This document shows positions 18,069 to 26,437 of a stretch of DNA of 64,000 nucleotides, one piece after another. The notes beneath the pieces are model-generated. The model did not search any database, was not told the DNA's origin, and saw nothing but the letters and a program-made list of their open reading frames with translations. The stretch spans positions 28,827 through 92,826 of the forward strand of contig JBOFEN010000096.1 in the NCBI GenBank assembly GCA_051648105.1. Direction: 5' to 3'. Position numbers and translations under genes: made by a program. Source of the DNA: UBA7332 sp051648105. GTDB taxonomy: Bacteria > Bacteroidota > Bacteroidia > Bacteroidales > UBA7332. The first letter of the stretch is position 1, and each line of letters begins with the position of its first letter.

Positions 18069-18410
18069 CTATAAAAAATCAAAACTATCACCGTAAAGAG
18101 ACTCATCACGATCTAATGCCGATGAGTCATTAATTATTCGAAGACGTATATATCTCTCCCTCAACTCATCAACTCCATCTCTTTCATGCTGAGTCAGCTT
18201 ACTATTATAAACATTATAATAGTCACTTACATATTTTCTAAAAAGTTTATCCGCTTTCAACCAATCCTGCTCTGAATATCTTATCCCATTTGCAGTGGTT
18301 TGAGTAATAAATCTTTCAAAAGAGTTGATATAACTCTCTTTTGAATAGACAGTATTACATGATGACAAAATCATTAATGGAATAATGAGTAAAATAAAAA
18401 TATATCTCAC
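18069..18410 (-). CDS. Small lipoprotein (DUF6565-like)
   Basis: A 113-residue lipoprotein. The start is GTG; an in-frame stop lies three codons upstream and no ATG is available. A short hydrophobic signal peptide ends in the lipobox LSSC near residues 15-18. The mature part is helical and charged, with YSEQDWLKADKLFRKY and LTQHERDGVDELRERY. This pattern resembles the small Bacteroidales lipoproteins grouped as DUF6565, an assignment from memory at moderate confidence. It is monocistronic, with an exact -7 box at 18522-18529 and a terminator. Function is unknown; anchoring to a membrane follows from the lipobox. Confidence 0.75.
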   Translation of the reverse strand: MRYIFILLIIPLMILSSCNTVYSKESYINSFERFITQTTANGIRYSEQDWLKADKLFRKYVSDYYNVYNSKLTQHERDGVDELRERYIRLRIINDSSALDRDESLYGDSFDFL

Positions 18411-18521
18411 CTGACCTTATTGTTAATATTTACAGAAAATGTAATGGCGTATATAAATACACAAAGTTGCATCCGAATAACCCATTAGCATAAGCTAAGT
18501 TATCAAATTAACCTTTAATGG

Positions 18522-18529
18522 CAAATATA
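18522..18529 (-). promoter_or_regulatory. -7 element for the small lipoprotein gene
   Basis: TATATTTG on the minus strand, an exact match, about 112 bases before the GTG start. No good -33 box is visible. Confidence 0.5.
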
Positions 18530-18682
18530 ACAACAATTATCAATAATAAATAATTAAATTCTATTTTTTCTCTCTAATCTTATCAAAGACCAATAAAATT
18601 ACAAAGAAGCAAGTATTAAGATCACATCAAAACATAAGGAGAAATTATAATAAATATTATCAAATATACACTATAAATAATG

Positions 18683-18721
18683 AAGGGTATAAGAGTTGCA
18701 TTTTACAACTCCTATACCCTT
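18683..18721 (-). terminator. Terminator of the sigma factor gene
   Basis: A 15-bp stem (18683-18697 with 18707-18721, one G-T pair) located 25 bases past the sigma factor stop. The T tract is modest. Confidence 0.7.
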
Positions 18722-18745
18722 GATGATATAAAACCATACTAACAC

Positions 18746-19255
18746 CTACTGCTCGTAATCTCTAAGAAACTCTTGCAGTCTCTGACGAGCAAAAAATATT
18801 CTACTCTTAACAGTCCCCAAAGGCAAACCCATCTTATCAGCAATCTCCTGATATTTATAACCTGCCACATGCATAGAGAAGGGAATCTTGTATTCTGGTG
18901 CAAACTTGTTAATCGCAGTCATTATCTCATTAACGGTATAATATCCATCTGGAGTATCAAACCCTGAATCTTGTGGCAAATTTAGATGATACAGATCTTC
19001 GGTTTGATCAACCATAGTCTGATTTCTAACTATTCTTCTATAGTTATTAATAAAGATGTTACGCATTATCGTAAACACCCAACCCTTAAAGTTCACATTC
19101 TCATAATACTTATCTTGATTATCTAGAGCCTTGAGCGTTGTATCTTGAAGAAGATCTTCTGCATCATCTCTGTTGGAAGTAAGTGTATACGCAAAACTTT
19201 TAAGATTGTCTTGCAAGGCAAGCAGTCTCTCATTGAAGCCATTTGTTGTTGCCAT
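18746..19255 (-). CDS. ECF-type RNA polymerase sigma factor
   Basis: A 169-residue sigma-70 family protein with only regions 2 and 4, which makes it an extracytoplasmic-function type. Region 2 includes RDDAEDLLQDTTLKALDN and FKGWVFTIMRNIFINNYRR (core binding and -10 recognition). Region 4 includes YKYQEIADKMGLPLGTVKSRIFFARQRLQ, the helix-turn-helix for the -35 element. No anti-sigma gene is adjacent, which suggests control of its expression or an unlinked partner. It has its own promoter (19307-19337) and terminator. Close relatives are widespread in Bacteroidetes; the regulon cannot be read from this window. Confidence 0.93.
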   Translation of the reverse strand: MATTNGFNERLLALQDNLKSFAYTLTSNRDDAEDLLQDTTLKALDNQDKYYENVNFKGWVFTIMRNIFINNYRRIVRNQTMVDQTEDLYHLNLPQDSGFDTPDGYYTVNEIMTAINKFAPEYKIPFSMHVAGYKYQEIADKMGLPLGTVKSRIFFARQRLQEFLRDYEQ

Positions 19256-19306
19256 ATCGATTATGATTTTAAGTAGTTTCTATTTTGATTTGATCTAAAT
19301 ACCCTG

Positions 19307-19337
19307 CAAATGTAATTACATTTTTTATATCCACAAC
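19307..19337 (-). promoter_or_regulatory. Promoter of the sigma factor gene
   Basis: The minus strand has TACATTTG at 19314-19307 and GTTG at 19337-19334, 19 bases apart. The -7 box is exact and the -33 box is off by one base. Confidence 0.65.
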
Positions 19338-19498
19338 TGTTTTGATTGAATATTTTCTTAATTATTCAAAAATAATTAAACCAAAAATGTAATTAACTAA
19401 TTATCAGAGATATAAAGACAACAAAAGAGAAGCAAAACTATAATCACAAAGAGGAATAGATCAAAATAATAGCAAAAATAAAAGAAAACAACCCCAAA

Positions 19499-19540
19499 AC
19501 AAAAAAGGTGTTAATAAGCTTTTAAGCCTATCAACACCTT
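19499..19540 (-). terminator. Terminator of the glsA-glsB operon
   Basis: An imperfect 17-base stem (19505-19521 with 19524-19540, two mismatches) followed on the minus strand by TTTTTTGTTTT, 28 bases past the glsB stop. Confidence 0.75.
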
Positions 19541-19567
19541 AAATACACCTATTTAGAATAGTAAAAA

Positions 19568-20524
19568 TCAGTCCCTAAAAAGAGTAAACGAACCAATTTC
19601 AGGCTCATAAGACTCAATATGACGAAGTTTCTTACCCTCTTGAATTTCATCAACTTTAATTAGAATACCCGTCTCCTCTACTTCACCAAACTCATGATTA
19701 ATAGCTGTGCCAAAAACCAACATTGTTGGAGAAAGTCCCATATAAGCATTAACCAATGGTGGAATATTTAGACCATGGCGACGCACCTCCTGATTTAATA
19801 TCTTATAGTCAGCCTTAAAATCAGCCTCCGTTAATATTGAAGCAAAATGATCTTTATCTATCTTTGTCTCAATTGGAGAAATAGGGACTACCAATCTATC
19901 TGGATCAGAGAAGTGCTTTTGAAGGAAGTATAAAATCATCATCCTAGGCTCATCCATAAAACTTGGATACATAGTCATCTTTCCAAAATAAAAACGCATA
20001 CCTGGATGAACCACCGTCAAAGCTCCAAGACCATCCCAAAGATTATCCAGTGCAAATAAACCTTTTGCTCCTGCCTTTGATGATTGATACTCAAGAGTAA
20101 CAAATGATCTACCTAACTCTAATGTATGTGGTAGATAATCTCTCAAGAACTCGTCAGAGAAATGAAAAAGATGGGCCATAGCAAGCTTAGGTTCACCATT
20201 CTCATCAAACTCAACCTGGTCGCCAAAAAGGAACCTATAACCACCTAATATCTCCTCTGCATCAGGATTCCAAACAATAAGCTGCTGATATGGATTCTCC
20301 ATAGTGTCGAACTCATCGAGATCTATTTCACATCCGGTACCTCCACCAGCATCGCGAAATGCTATCTCTCGCAAACGTCCAATCTCTCTTACAGTATTTG
20401 GAGAGTTGTGATAATCAAGAATATAAAGCTCATTATTCGCTTTATTCGTCTTACGAAGCAACTTCTCTGTGGTCAACTCTGCCTTTATTAGCTCTTTATC
20501 TACTGGAGGAATAATTTGTTGCAT
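19568..20524 (-). CDS. glsB: Glycine N-acyltransferase (GlsB-like, hemolysin/GNAT type)
   Basis: A 318-residue cytoplasmic acyltransferase related to OlsB/hemolysin proteins. In Bacteroides, GlsB transfers a 3-hydroxy fatty acid to the amine of glycine, the first step of glycine-lipid synthesis. Supporting motifs are GRLREIAFRDAGGGTGCEIDLDEFD (in two parts, near residues 50-75), ILGGYRFLFG near 100, and ELGRSFVTLEYQ near 140, the acyl-ACP-binding GNAT core. The ATG at 20524 is chosen because a longer frame to 20569 adds an unrelated extension; even so the gene overlaps glsA by 29 bases, implying translational coupling. Its pairing with a PlsC-type gene strongly supports the GlsAB assignment. 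Confidence 0.85.
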   Translation of the reverse strand: MQQIIPPVDKELIKAELTTEKLLRKTNKANNELYILDYHNSPNTVREIGRLREIAFRDAGGGTGCEIDLDEFDTMENPYQQLIVWNPDAEEILGGYRFLFGDQVEFDENGEPKLAMAHLFHFSDEFLRDYLPHTLELGRSFVTLEYQSSKAGAKGLFALDNLWDGLGALTVVHPGMRFYFGKMTMYPSFMDEPRMMILYFLQKHFSDPDRLVVPISPIETKIDKDHFASILTEADFKADYKILNQEVRRHGLNIPPLVNAYMGLSPTMLVFGTAINHEFGEVEETGILIKVDEIQEGKKLRHIESYEPEIGSFTLFRD

Positions 20525-21335
20525 AAACTGTTTTTTTAATCTTCTTTGCCCACATATTAGGTGAGCCATCTTTTTCGATTAACTTATAAGAAATAGGATT
20601 ACCGACATGAATAACAAAGCGCTGAGACTTCTTATTAAAAAGCTCACGAGGTAGGAAAAGCATATCAATATTAAACTTTATGCCCAACCTCTTTCTCCAA
20701 TAAGAGAACTTATAGAAGAAGTTTGAATTCTTTGCCTCAAAATATATTGGAATTATATCTCTATTATAGCGAATAGCCTGAGTTACAAAACTCTTTCTCC
20801 ACTCTAAGTCCTCAATTACACCATTTGAATTGATTCGAGAAACCAAACCTGCTGGGAAAATAAACATCTGATCATCAGAAGACATTGCCTCATGAAGCTG
20901 ATCAAATGTATCCTTAGACTGCCCACCATGCTTATTTATTGGAACAAATAAAGGTGCCAAAGGTGCCACGTTCATCAATATATCATTGACAACAAACTTT
21001 ATATTATCACCATATATCTTCCCAAAGGCAGACAATATGGCAACACCATCCATACCACCTAGAGGATGATTGGATGCAAAAATAAACCTACCATTGCTAG
21101 GAATATTCTCAACACCTCTAATCTCAACACCAGATGAAAGATCGTCAACTAGTGCATCAGCAAAAGTTAACTTGTCTTTTCCTTTATTCTTCTCTAGAAA
21201 AACATTCAACTGCTTCTCACAAATAATCTTGCGTAGCAGAGAATAAACAAAACCAGGAATCTTCTTGGCCAAGTCAGGAGCTTTATCTCTAAGCACCTGC
21301 TCTACATTGATTTGAATATATTCAGTAGATTGCAT
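20496..21335 (-). CDS. glsA: Glycine-lipid O-acyltransferase (GlsA-like, PlsC fold)
   Basis: A 279-residue 1-acyl-glycerol-phosphate-acyltransferase-fold enzyme. GlsA is thought to add the second acyl chain to the hydroxyl of N-acylglycine. The HxxxxD-type catalytic motif appears as NHPLGGMDG near residue 89, and the substrate motif as FPAGLVSR near 161. The last part has basic residues suited to membrane contact. The ATG at 21335 is preferred over the TTG one codon earlier. It has an exact -7 box at 21361-21368 and overlaps glsB by 29 bases, so the two form one operon that produces glycine lipids. An ornithine-lipid role is the main alternative. Confidence 0.85.
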   Translation of the reverse strand: MQSTEYIQINVEQVLRDKAPDLAKKIPGFVYSLLRKIICEKQLNVFLEKNKGKDKLTFADALVDDLSSGVEIRGVENIPSNGRFIFASNHPLGGMDGVAILSAFGKIYGDNIKFVVNDILMNVAPLAPLFVPINKHGGQSKDTFDQLHEAMSSDDQMFIFPAGLVSRINSNGVIEDLEWRKSFVTQAIRYNRDIIPIYFEAKNSNFFYKFSYWRKRLGIKFNIDMLFLPRELFNKKSQRFVIHVGNPISYKLIEKDGSPNMWAKKIKKTVYATNYSSSR

Positions 21336-21360
21336 CAATAACTAAATCTGAATTAAGGCA

Positions 21361-21368
21361 CAAAAATA
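21361..21368 (-). promoter_or_regulatory. -7 element for glsA-glsB
   Basis: TATTTTTG on the minus strand, an exact TAnnTTTG box, 26 bases before the glsA start. No clear -33 box was seen. Confidence 0.55.
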
Positions 21369-21464
21369 ACTCATTTATCATGAGTTTATGCTAAATCCAT
21401 TCATTTTTTTATCCCAAAGAGAAATAAGAAAGGCATAATGAATATAAAAAAGTTCGTTCAATTT

Positions 21465-21995
21465 CTATTTGCCATTTGAAAAGACCCATTCTGCTACCTC
21501 TTTACATGATGGCAAAATATCAAACTTATCACTTTGTATCTTCATAATATAGTTCGCCTTACTATAATAAGGCATACGTTTACTTAATGACTCTGAGATA
21601 AAGCATTTCAGCTCATCATCACCCATAGAGGCTATTAAAGGCCTATGATCACGACCTCTAACGAGTCTATTAAAAAGCAACTCTTCACTTGCCTGCAAAT
21701 AAATCACCCCACCACTGGAAAGCATAATATCTAGATTACCCATAAAGCAAGGAGCTCCTCCACCTGTTGAAATAACAGCTCGATCTATCATTGAAACCTC
21801 CTTCAGCATCTTATTCTCCAACTGCCTAAATCCTAGTTCTCCATTCTCCCTAAATATTAATGATAGTGACTTGCGATAGCGATGTTCAATATAGTGATCA
21901 AGATCAATAAAAGACCACCCAAGAAGAGAAGCCACCCTTCTACCAATAGTTGTTTTACCAACACCCATGTAACCAACTAAGAAGACTCTTTCCAT
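21465..21995 (-). CDS. aroK: Shikimate kinase
   Basis: AroK phosphorylates shikimate with ATP in the chorismate pathway. The 176-residue length is normal. Walker A GYMGVGKTT lies at residues 8-16, the shikimate-binding DLDHYIE near 33, the FRENGELGFRQLE segment (usual F(R)xxGExxFR) near 50, STGGGAPC near 77, and the lid RGRDHRPLI near 114. The gene is monocistronic, with a good promoter (22039-22071) that interleaves with the divergent RNase H promoter. Nothing odd in the protein. Confidence 0.97.
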   Translation of the reverse strand: MERVFLVGYMGVGKTTIGRRVASLLGWSFIDLDHYIEHRYRKSLSLIFRENGELGFRQLENKMLKEVSMIDRAVISTGGGAPCFMGNLDIMLSSGGVIYLQASEELLFNRLVRGRDHRPLIASMGDDELKCFISESLSKRMPYYSKANYIMKIQSDKFDILPSCKEVAEWVFSNGK

Positions 21996-22038
21996 TTATC
22001 ACTCTTAAATTATACCAATAGTACAAATGTTTATGCAG

Positions 22039-22071
22039 CAAATGTAACCAAAATTGCATCTATATTACAAA
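22039..22071 (-). promoter_or_regulatory. Promoter of aroK
   Basis: The minus strand reads TTTG (22071-22068), 21 bases, then TACATTTG (22046-22039). Both boxes are exact. It interleaves with the divergent RNase H promoter. Confidence 0.8.
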
Positions 22072-22086
22072 GATCAATTACTTTTG
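22053..22086 (+). promoter_or_regulatory. Promoter of the RNase H gene
   Basis: ATTG (22053-22056), 22 bases, then TACTTTTG (22079-22086). The -7 box is exact and lies inside a longer frame starting with TTG at 22054, so the true start must be downstream. Confidence 0.75.
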
Positions 22087-22107
22087 CATCGACTACTGTA
22101 TGAAATC

Positions 22108-22740
22108 ATGATGCGAAACAAGAAATTTTACGTTGTATGGGTTGGCCTAAACACTGGAGTTTATGACAATTGGGAAGAGTGTAAGCAGCAAATTGCTGGA
22201 GTTAAGGGCGCAAAATACAAATCGTTCCCTTCTCGTGAGGCTGCCATTGAAGCCTTTCGAGGTGATGCCTCTATGTATTTATCTGCAAAGCCTAAAATAG
22301 ACACTCCATCTATCAAGTCTCTTTCGGTTGGCACATATGAGCTAGAAACTATTGCTGTTGATGCCTCTTGCCTTGGAAATCCAGGTAAGATGGAGTACCG
22401 GGGAGTTTATGTTAGATCAAAACATGAGATCTTTAGGATTGGACCTCTTGAAGATGGCACAAACAATGTTGGTGAATTCCTTGCACTAGTTCATGGACTT
22501 GCACTTCTAAAGCAGAAAAATAGCAATATGCCTATTTATACTGATAGTGTAAATGCTATGAAGTGGGTAAAGAATAAGAAATGTAAAACTACTTTAGAAA
22601 GGACTGGACGTAACAACGAGATATTTGATCTTATTGAAAGAGCTGAGAATTGGCTTAAAAACAACAGCTATAACAATCCTATTATTAAATGGGAAACTGA
22701 TGTTTGGGGTGAAATTCCCGCAGATTTTGGCAGAAAATAA
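22108..22740 (+). CDS. Ribonuclease H with N-terminal viroplasmin (RNA/DNA hybrid-binding) domain
   Basis: This enzyme cleaves the RNA strand of RNA-DNA hybrids. From the ATG at 22108 it has 210 residues; the next codon (22111) is also ATG and equally possible. A TTG start at 22054 is excluded because the promoter lies after it. Residues 4-48 are a viroplasmin-like hybrid-binding domain (KKFYVVWVGLNTGVYDNWEEC). The catalytic domain begins near residue 75 (AVDASCLGNPGKMEYRG, first acidic residue), with the second acid in GTNNVGEFLALVHGL and the third in IYTDSVNAMKW. The C-terminal aspartate is in WETDVWGE. It is divergent from aroK and precedes the glycosyltransferases. Confidence 0.94.
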   Translation: MMRNKKFYVVWVGLNTGVYDNWEECKQQIAGVKGAKYKSFPSREAAIEAFRGDASMYLSAKPKIDTPSIKSLSVGTYELETIAVDASCLGNPGKMEYRGVYVRSKHEIFRIGPLEDGTNNVGEFLALVHGLALLKQKNSNMPIYTDSVNAMKWVKNKKCKTTLERTGRNNEIFDLIERAENWLKNNSYNNPIIKWETDVWGEIPADFGRK

Positions 22741-22825
22741 ATTCGTTTACACTAAAGATTCAAAGATAAACTATTGACCTATCAACACAACGATTAATTA
22801 AAACAGGAACTATAAAATCAGCTAT

Positions 22826-23956
22826 ATGAAGATAGGTTTTGATGCAAAGAGAGCCTTCTCTAATCACACAGGATTAGGAAACTACAGTAGATATATTATA
22901 CGTCTTGCCTCAGAAAACTGTGACTGCATAGACCAAGTAAACTTATATACTCCGAGCAAAAGCTTAGAGTCACTCCCTTCGATCGATACACACAACGCTA
23001 ACATTAGAATACCCAATAGGTGGATTTACAAGAAACTTAGACCACTTTGGCGAAGCTTCGGTGTTAAGAATGAGATAAATATTGACGATTTAGATATATA
23101 CCAAGGGTTAAGTGGTGAGCTACCTCTAGGAGGATGGCCACAAAAAGTAAAAAGCATTGTTACTATTCATGACCTGATATTCCTAAGACATCCAGAATTC
23201 TACAAATGGATAGACAAGAGTATATACTACTACAAATTCAAAACAGCATGCCGTAATGCAACTCACATAATTGCAATCAGTGAATGCACAAAAAGAGATA
23301 TTATGTTCTATTTTAATATCTCCCCGAAAAAGATTTCCGTATTATATCAAGGATGCAATCCAATATTTAGAGAGACCAAAAGCATCTCTGAAATTGAGCA
23401 GATTAAGATTAAGTATGATCTTCCAGAAAAATTCATTCTTAATGTTGGAAGTATTGAAAGAAGAAAGAATATACTTCTAGCTGTAAAAGCAATGGGTTTG
23501 ATTGAGAACCCCGCACCATTATATATCATTGGTAAGGAAACTGAGTATTGTGATGAAATTAGGCGTACTATTAAGGAACTACAGCTTGAAAATAAGGTAT
23601 TCTTCTTGAAGAATATTCCAACTTCAGAACTACCTGCAATATACCAAGCTGCATCAATCTTCATATACCCTTCTCTCTATGAAGGTTTTGGAATACCAAT
23701 TCTTGAAGCTCTTTGTTCTGGAACACCAGTGATAGGCGCCACTGGGTCTTGCCTAGAAGAGGCGGGTGGTCCAAACTCGATATATGTAGCCCCTGATGAC
23801 ACACAAGCTATGGCCAATGCTATTGAGAGAATACTCAAAGATCCAGAACTATCATCAAAGATGGTAATTGAAGGAAAAGCATACTCTCAAAAATTCAATG
23901 ATAACATAATTGCGCAAGAGCTAAACGATCTATACAAGAAGGTCAAGAAAAAATAG
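22826..23956 (+). CDS. Glycosyltransferase, GT4 family
   Basis: A 376-residue GT-B-fold glycosyltransferase that moves a sugar from a nucleotide-sugar donor to a glycan or lipid-linked acceptor at the cytoplasmic side. The N-terminal domain opens with IGFDAKRAFSNHTGLGNYSR, the glycine-rich acceptor-side loop, and contains TIHDLIFLRHPEFY near 112. The donor-binding domain has ILNVGSIERRKN near 206 and the EX7E motif in YPSLYEGFGIPILEALCSG near 285-305. It is followed six bases later by a related gene, so the two form an operon. The close pair suggests surface-polysaccharide or LPS synthesis; donor and acceptor are unknown. Confidence 0.93.
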   Translation: MKIGFDAKRAFSNHTGLGNYSRYIIRLASENCDCIDQVNLYTPSKSLESLPSIDTHNANIRIPNRWIYKKLRPLWRSFGVKNEINIDDLDIYQGLSGELPLGGWPQKVKSIVTIHDLIFLRHPEFYKWIDKSIYYYKFKTACRNATHIIAISECTKRDIMFYFNISPKKISVLYQGCNPIFRETKSISEIEQIKIKYDLPEKFILNVGSIERRKNILLAVKAMGLIENPAPLYIIGKETEYCDEIRRTIKELQLENKVFFLKNIPTSELPAIYQAASIFIYPSLYEGFGIPILEALCSGTPVIGATGSCLEEAGGPNSIYVAPDDTQAMANAIERILKDPELSSKMVIEGKAYSQKFNDNIIAQELNDLYKKVKKK

Positions 23957-23962
23957 TAAAAT

Positions 23963-25054
23963 ATGACAATCAACAGCAATATCGACAATACACCTAAACC
24001 TTGTGTCATATTTGAATCCTCAAAGATTAAATATCCAAATACAGGGCTACATACATTTTGCAAAGAGTTATCTACTGCATTGTATAAAGAGGCAAAAAAT
24101 CGTGATTCAAGGCTATACATTTTCCTGAAAACTAAATATAGGAATCGGGTTTCTGAAGATATTCCATATATAGCCCAAAAACCATGGCACTCTATTTTTC
24201 TTAATCTTAACAAGAAATACAATATCTGGCATTCTCCATTTCAGATGTCTAAGATATTCCCCAAAAGCGAGCAAAAGGTTCTTCTAACGATACACGACCT
24301 AAACTTTCTATATGAGAAAGGCCCCAAGAAAATAGAATGGTACAAGAGAATCGTACAAAATAATATTAATCACTCTCATCACATTGTAGCAATTTCCGAG
24401 TTCGTAAAACAGGATATTATGAACTACTACAATATTAAAGAGAGTGACATTAGTGTTGTTTATAATGGATCCACACCCTATGATGGTGAACTTATCAAGC
24501 CACAAATAGTAGATAGCTCTAAGCAATTCCTTTTCACAGTTGGTACAATATTGCCAAAGAAGAACTTCCATGTCCTTCCTGCTCTTCTTGTTGGAAATGA
24601 TTATTACCTAGTAATATCGGGTAATGAATCTCCATATATATCAAGAATTGAAGAAGAGGCTAGAAAGTGGGGAGTAGAAGATAGAGTAATTATTACCGGA
24701 CCAATAAGTGAACCAGAGAAGAATTGGCTTTACAAAAACTGTGAAGCATTTCTATTCCCTTCAATAGCCGAAGGCTTTGGTCTGCCTGTTGTGGAAGCTA
24801 TGAGATATGGAAAGCCTATATTTCTTTCTAAACACACTTCGCTACCAGAGATTGGCGGTGAGGATGCTTTCTATTTTGATTGGGATTTCACACCAGAAAA
24901 GATGAGAGTGATTCTAAAAGATGGAATAGACAAGTTTAAATCTGACCCCAATATTAGAGAGAAACTCATCGATAGAGCTAACCTTTTCACGTGGGAGAAT
25001 GCTGCAAAGAGCTACTTTGATATTTACGAAAAGCTACTTCGCAGTGAGCTATAA
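23963..25054 (+). CDS. Glycosyltransferase, GT4 family
   Basis: A 363-residue GT-B glycosyltransferase related to its upstream neighbour. The N-terminal half contains KYPNTGLHTFCKEL, WHSPFQ and TIHDLNFLYEKG. The C-terminal half has FTVGTILPKKNFH near 192 and FPSIAEGFGLPVVEAMRYGKP near 270, the EX7E donor-binding site. It lies six bases after the first glycosyltransferase and shares a strong terminator with the opposite-strand gene. The two paralogues probably add consecutive sugars to the same surface glycan; that is inference from pairing. Confidence 0.92.
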   Translation: MTINSNIDNTPKPCVIFESSKIKYPNTGLHTFCKELSTALYKEAKNRDSRLYIFLKTKYRNRVSEDIPYIAQKPWHSIFLNLNKKYNIWHSPFQMSKIFPKSEQKVLLTIHDLNFLYEKGPKKIEWYKRIVQNNINHSHHIVAISEFVKQDIMNYYNIKESDISVVYNGSTPYDGELIKPQIVDSSKQFLFTVGTILPKKNFHVLPALLVGNDYYLVISGNESPYISRIEEEARKWGVEDRVIITGPISEPEKNWLYKNCEAFLFPSIAEGFGLPVVEAMRYGKPIFLSKHTSLPEIGGEDAFYFDWDFTPEKMRVILKDGIDKFKSDPNIREKLIDRANLFTWENAAKSYFDIYEKLLRSEL

Positions 25055-25058
25055 ATAC

Positions 25059-25106
25059 AAAAGCAACGAGCTATATTTTTTATTAAATATTAGCTCGTTG
25101 CTTTTT
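25059..25106. terminator. Bidirectional terminator between glycosyltransferase genes
   Basis: A 17-base stem (25059-25075 with 25089-25105) with A-rich left and T-rich right flanks. It serves the plus-strand pair and the converging minus-strand glycosyltransferase. Confidence 0.9.
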
Positions 25107-25111
25107 ATTTA

Positions 25112-26293
25112 TTATTTCTCCAATGATCTAATCAGATCAATCCAATACTTACCTACAGATTCGACAGAAAAATCCTCACTTCGTTTTAACGAACGAATAG
25201 ACATTTGCCCACGTAGCTCATCGTCAAGCATCAAACTTCGAAGCTTATGTACGTATTCCCCCTTATCGTAAGGTGTAACAAGTAATCCATACTCTCCATT
25301 CTCACCGACAATCTCCCTTATTCCTGCTGAACAATCATAAGATATAGGAACAACACCATAACTTTGCGCCTCAACCAAAGCCAAAGGCCATCCCTCAAAA
25401 TTTGAAGTTAGACACACAATAGAGGCTTGTTGAAGATATGAAACAACATCTCGAGTATAACCAACAAATTTGACTCCACTTATGCTATCTTTCTCTACCA
25501 ACCTCTCCAAATCACTCCTATGAGGACCATCTCCGACGATAATTAGTTCCCAATCAGGAAACTCACCACAAAGGGATGACCATATATCTATTAGTCTATC
25601 TACTCGCTTGTCTGCCAACTCTAGTCTACCCACGTAAATTACTCTCTTTTGCTTATTAAGATTTGGCAACTGATCCCTATAAGCCGGATTAGTCAGAACA
25701 CGTATCTTAGAGCTCAAAAGATTCACACCTACAATCTTAGCAATAGTCTCAGCATCAGATTTACAGAGTACCCCATAGCAATCTACACAATTATAAACGC
25801 TTTTATAACGTCGAATGTATTTCTTACTAATGCCATTAAACAACTTATATTTAGGATATCTAAAACACCACCACTCAATAAACTTAAAAAAGGATCTTTT
25901 GGCCGATGCTGACCCTCTAATCTTTTTAAGTATAACCTCCCACAAAGGAGTACTATGAAGCATATAGAGTATCTTACAAGAGGTTCTCTCTTTAATATCT
26001 CCCAAAAAGTTAACCCCTACAGATGGATCAACAAACAGATCTATAGAGTTATTCTTGATTGCACTGATAACAAACTCTCTATTCTCAGGTGCATTAATAT
26101 TGTCTGACACGGGTAAATCTAGAAAATTTATTGCCTTTATATCAGAAGCTAACATCTTAGCGTTATCTCGTACCTTAACAAACACAAAAACCCTATACCC
26201 TTGATTATTAAGATACGAAGCGATCTGCGAGGTAACCCTTTCCCCTCCTCCACTGGGATATTTATGATGAATGAAGGCTATTGTTTTTATCAT
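25112..26293 (-). CDS. Glycosyltransferase, GT4 family
   Basis: A 393-residue GT-B glycosyltransferase. The ATG at 26293 is chosen; five codons upstream only a TTG is available. The N-terminal motif HHKYPSGGGERVTSQIASYL is the usual glycine-rich loop. The donor domain has VIYVGRLELADKRVDRLID near 218 and the EX7E site around TSNFEGWPLALVEAQSYGVVPI near 305. Its promoter at 26328-26359 is good. It converges on the plus-strand glycosyltransferase pair, so three GT4 enzymes cluster at this locus. Acceptor and donor are unknown. No flippase or polymerase is in the window. Confidence 0.92.
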   Translation of the reverse strand: MIKTIAFIHHKYPSGGGERVTSQIASYLNNQGYRVFVFVKVRDNAKMLASDIKAINFLDLPVSDNINAPENREFVISAIKNNSIDLFVDPSVGVNFLGDIKERTSCKILYMLHSTPLWEVILKKIRGSASAKRSFFKFIEWWCFRYPKYKLFNGISKKYIRRYKSVYNCVDCYGVLCKSDAETIAKIVGVNLLSSKIRVLTNPAYRDQLPNLNKQKRVIYVGRLELADKRVDRLIDIWSSLCGEFPDWELIIVGDGPHRSDLERLVEKDSISGVKFVGYTRDVVSYLQQASIVCLTSNFEGWPLALVEAQSYGVVPISYDCSAGIREIVGENGEYGLLVTPYDKGEYVHKLRSLMLDDELRGQMSIRSLKRSEDFSVESVGKYWIDLIRSLEK

Positions 26294-26327
26294 AGGATCA
26301 AATTGCAATTAAAGAATAATTAATCTA

Positions 26328-26359
26328 CAAAGATAGCTGTAACGAAGCTAATAATCAAC
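26328..26359 (-). promoter_or_regulatory. Promoter of the minus-strand glycosyltransferase gene
   Basis: The minus strand reads GTTG (26359-26356), 20 bases, then TATCTTTG (26335-26328). The -7 box is exact and the -33 box is off by one base. Confidence 0.7.
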
Positions 26360-26437
26360 TTATTAAAATATTTAACTAACTATTACACGGTAATAAGTCA
26401 AACAAATTCTTACTAAAATCACAACCCTATATTATTC

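Larger units (their letters stand above)
18411..18745. other. AT-rich spacer between lipoprotein and sigma factor genes
   Basis: This 335-base gap holds the -7 box of the lipoprotein gene (18522-18529) and the terminator hairpin of the sigma factor gene (18683-18721). The rest is very AT-rich with no open frame or repeat that I can support. Confidence 0.6.
19256..19567. other. Spacer between sigma factor and glsB genes
   Basis: This 312-base AT-rich gap holds the sigma factor promoter at its left end and the terminator of the glycine-lipid operon (19499-19540) at its right. Nothing else was seen. Confidence 0.6.

Noticed and set aside
25112..26308. Glycosyltransferase start at 26308
   Set aside because: That codon is TTG and adds only five residues; the ATG at 26293 gives the normal family start.
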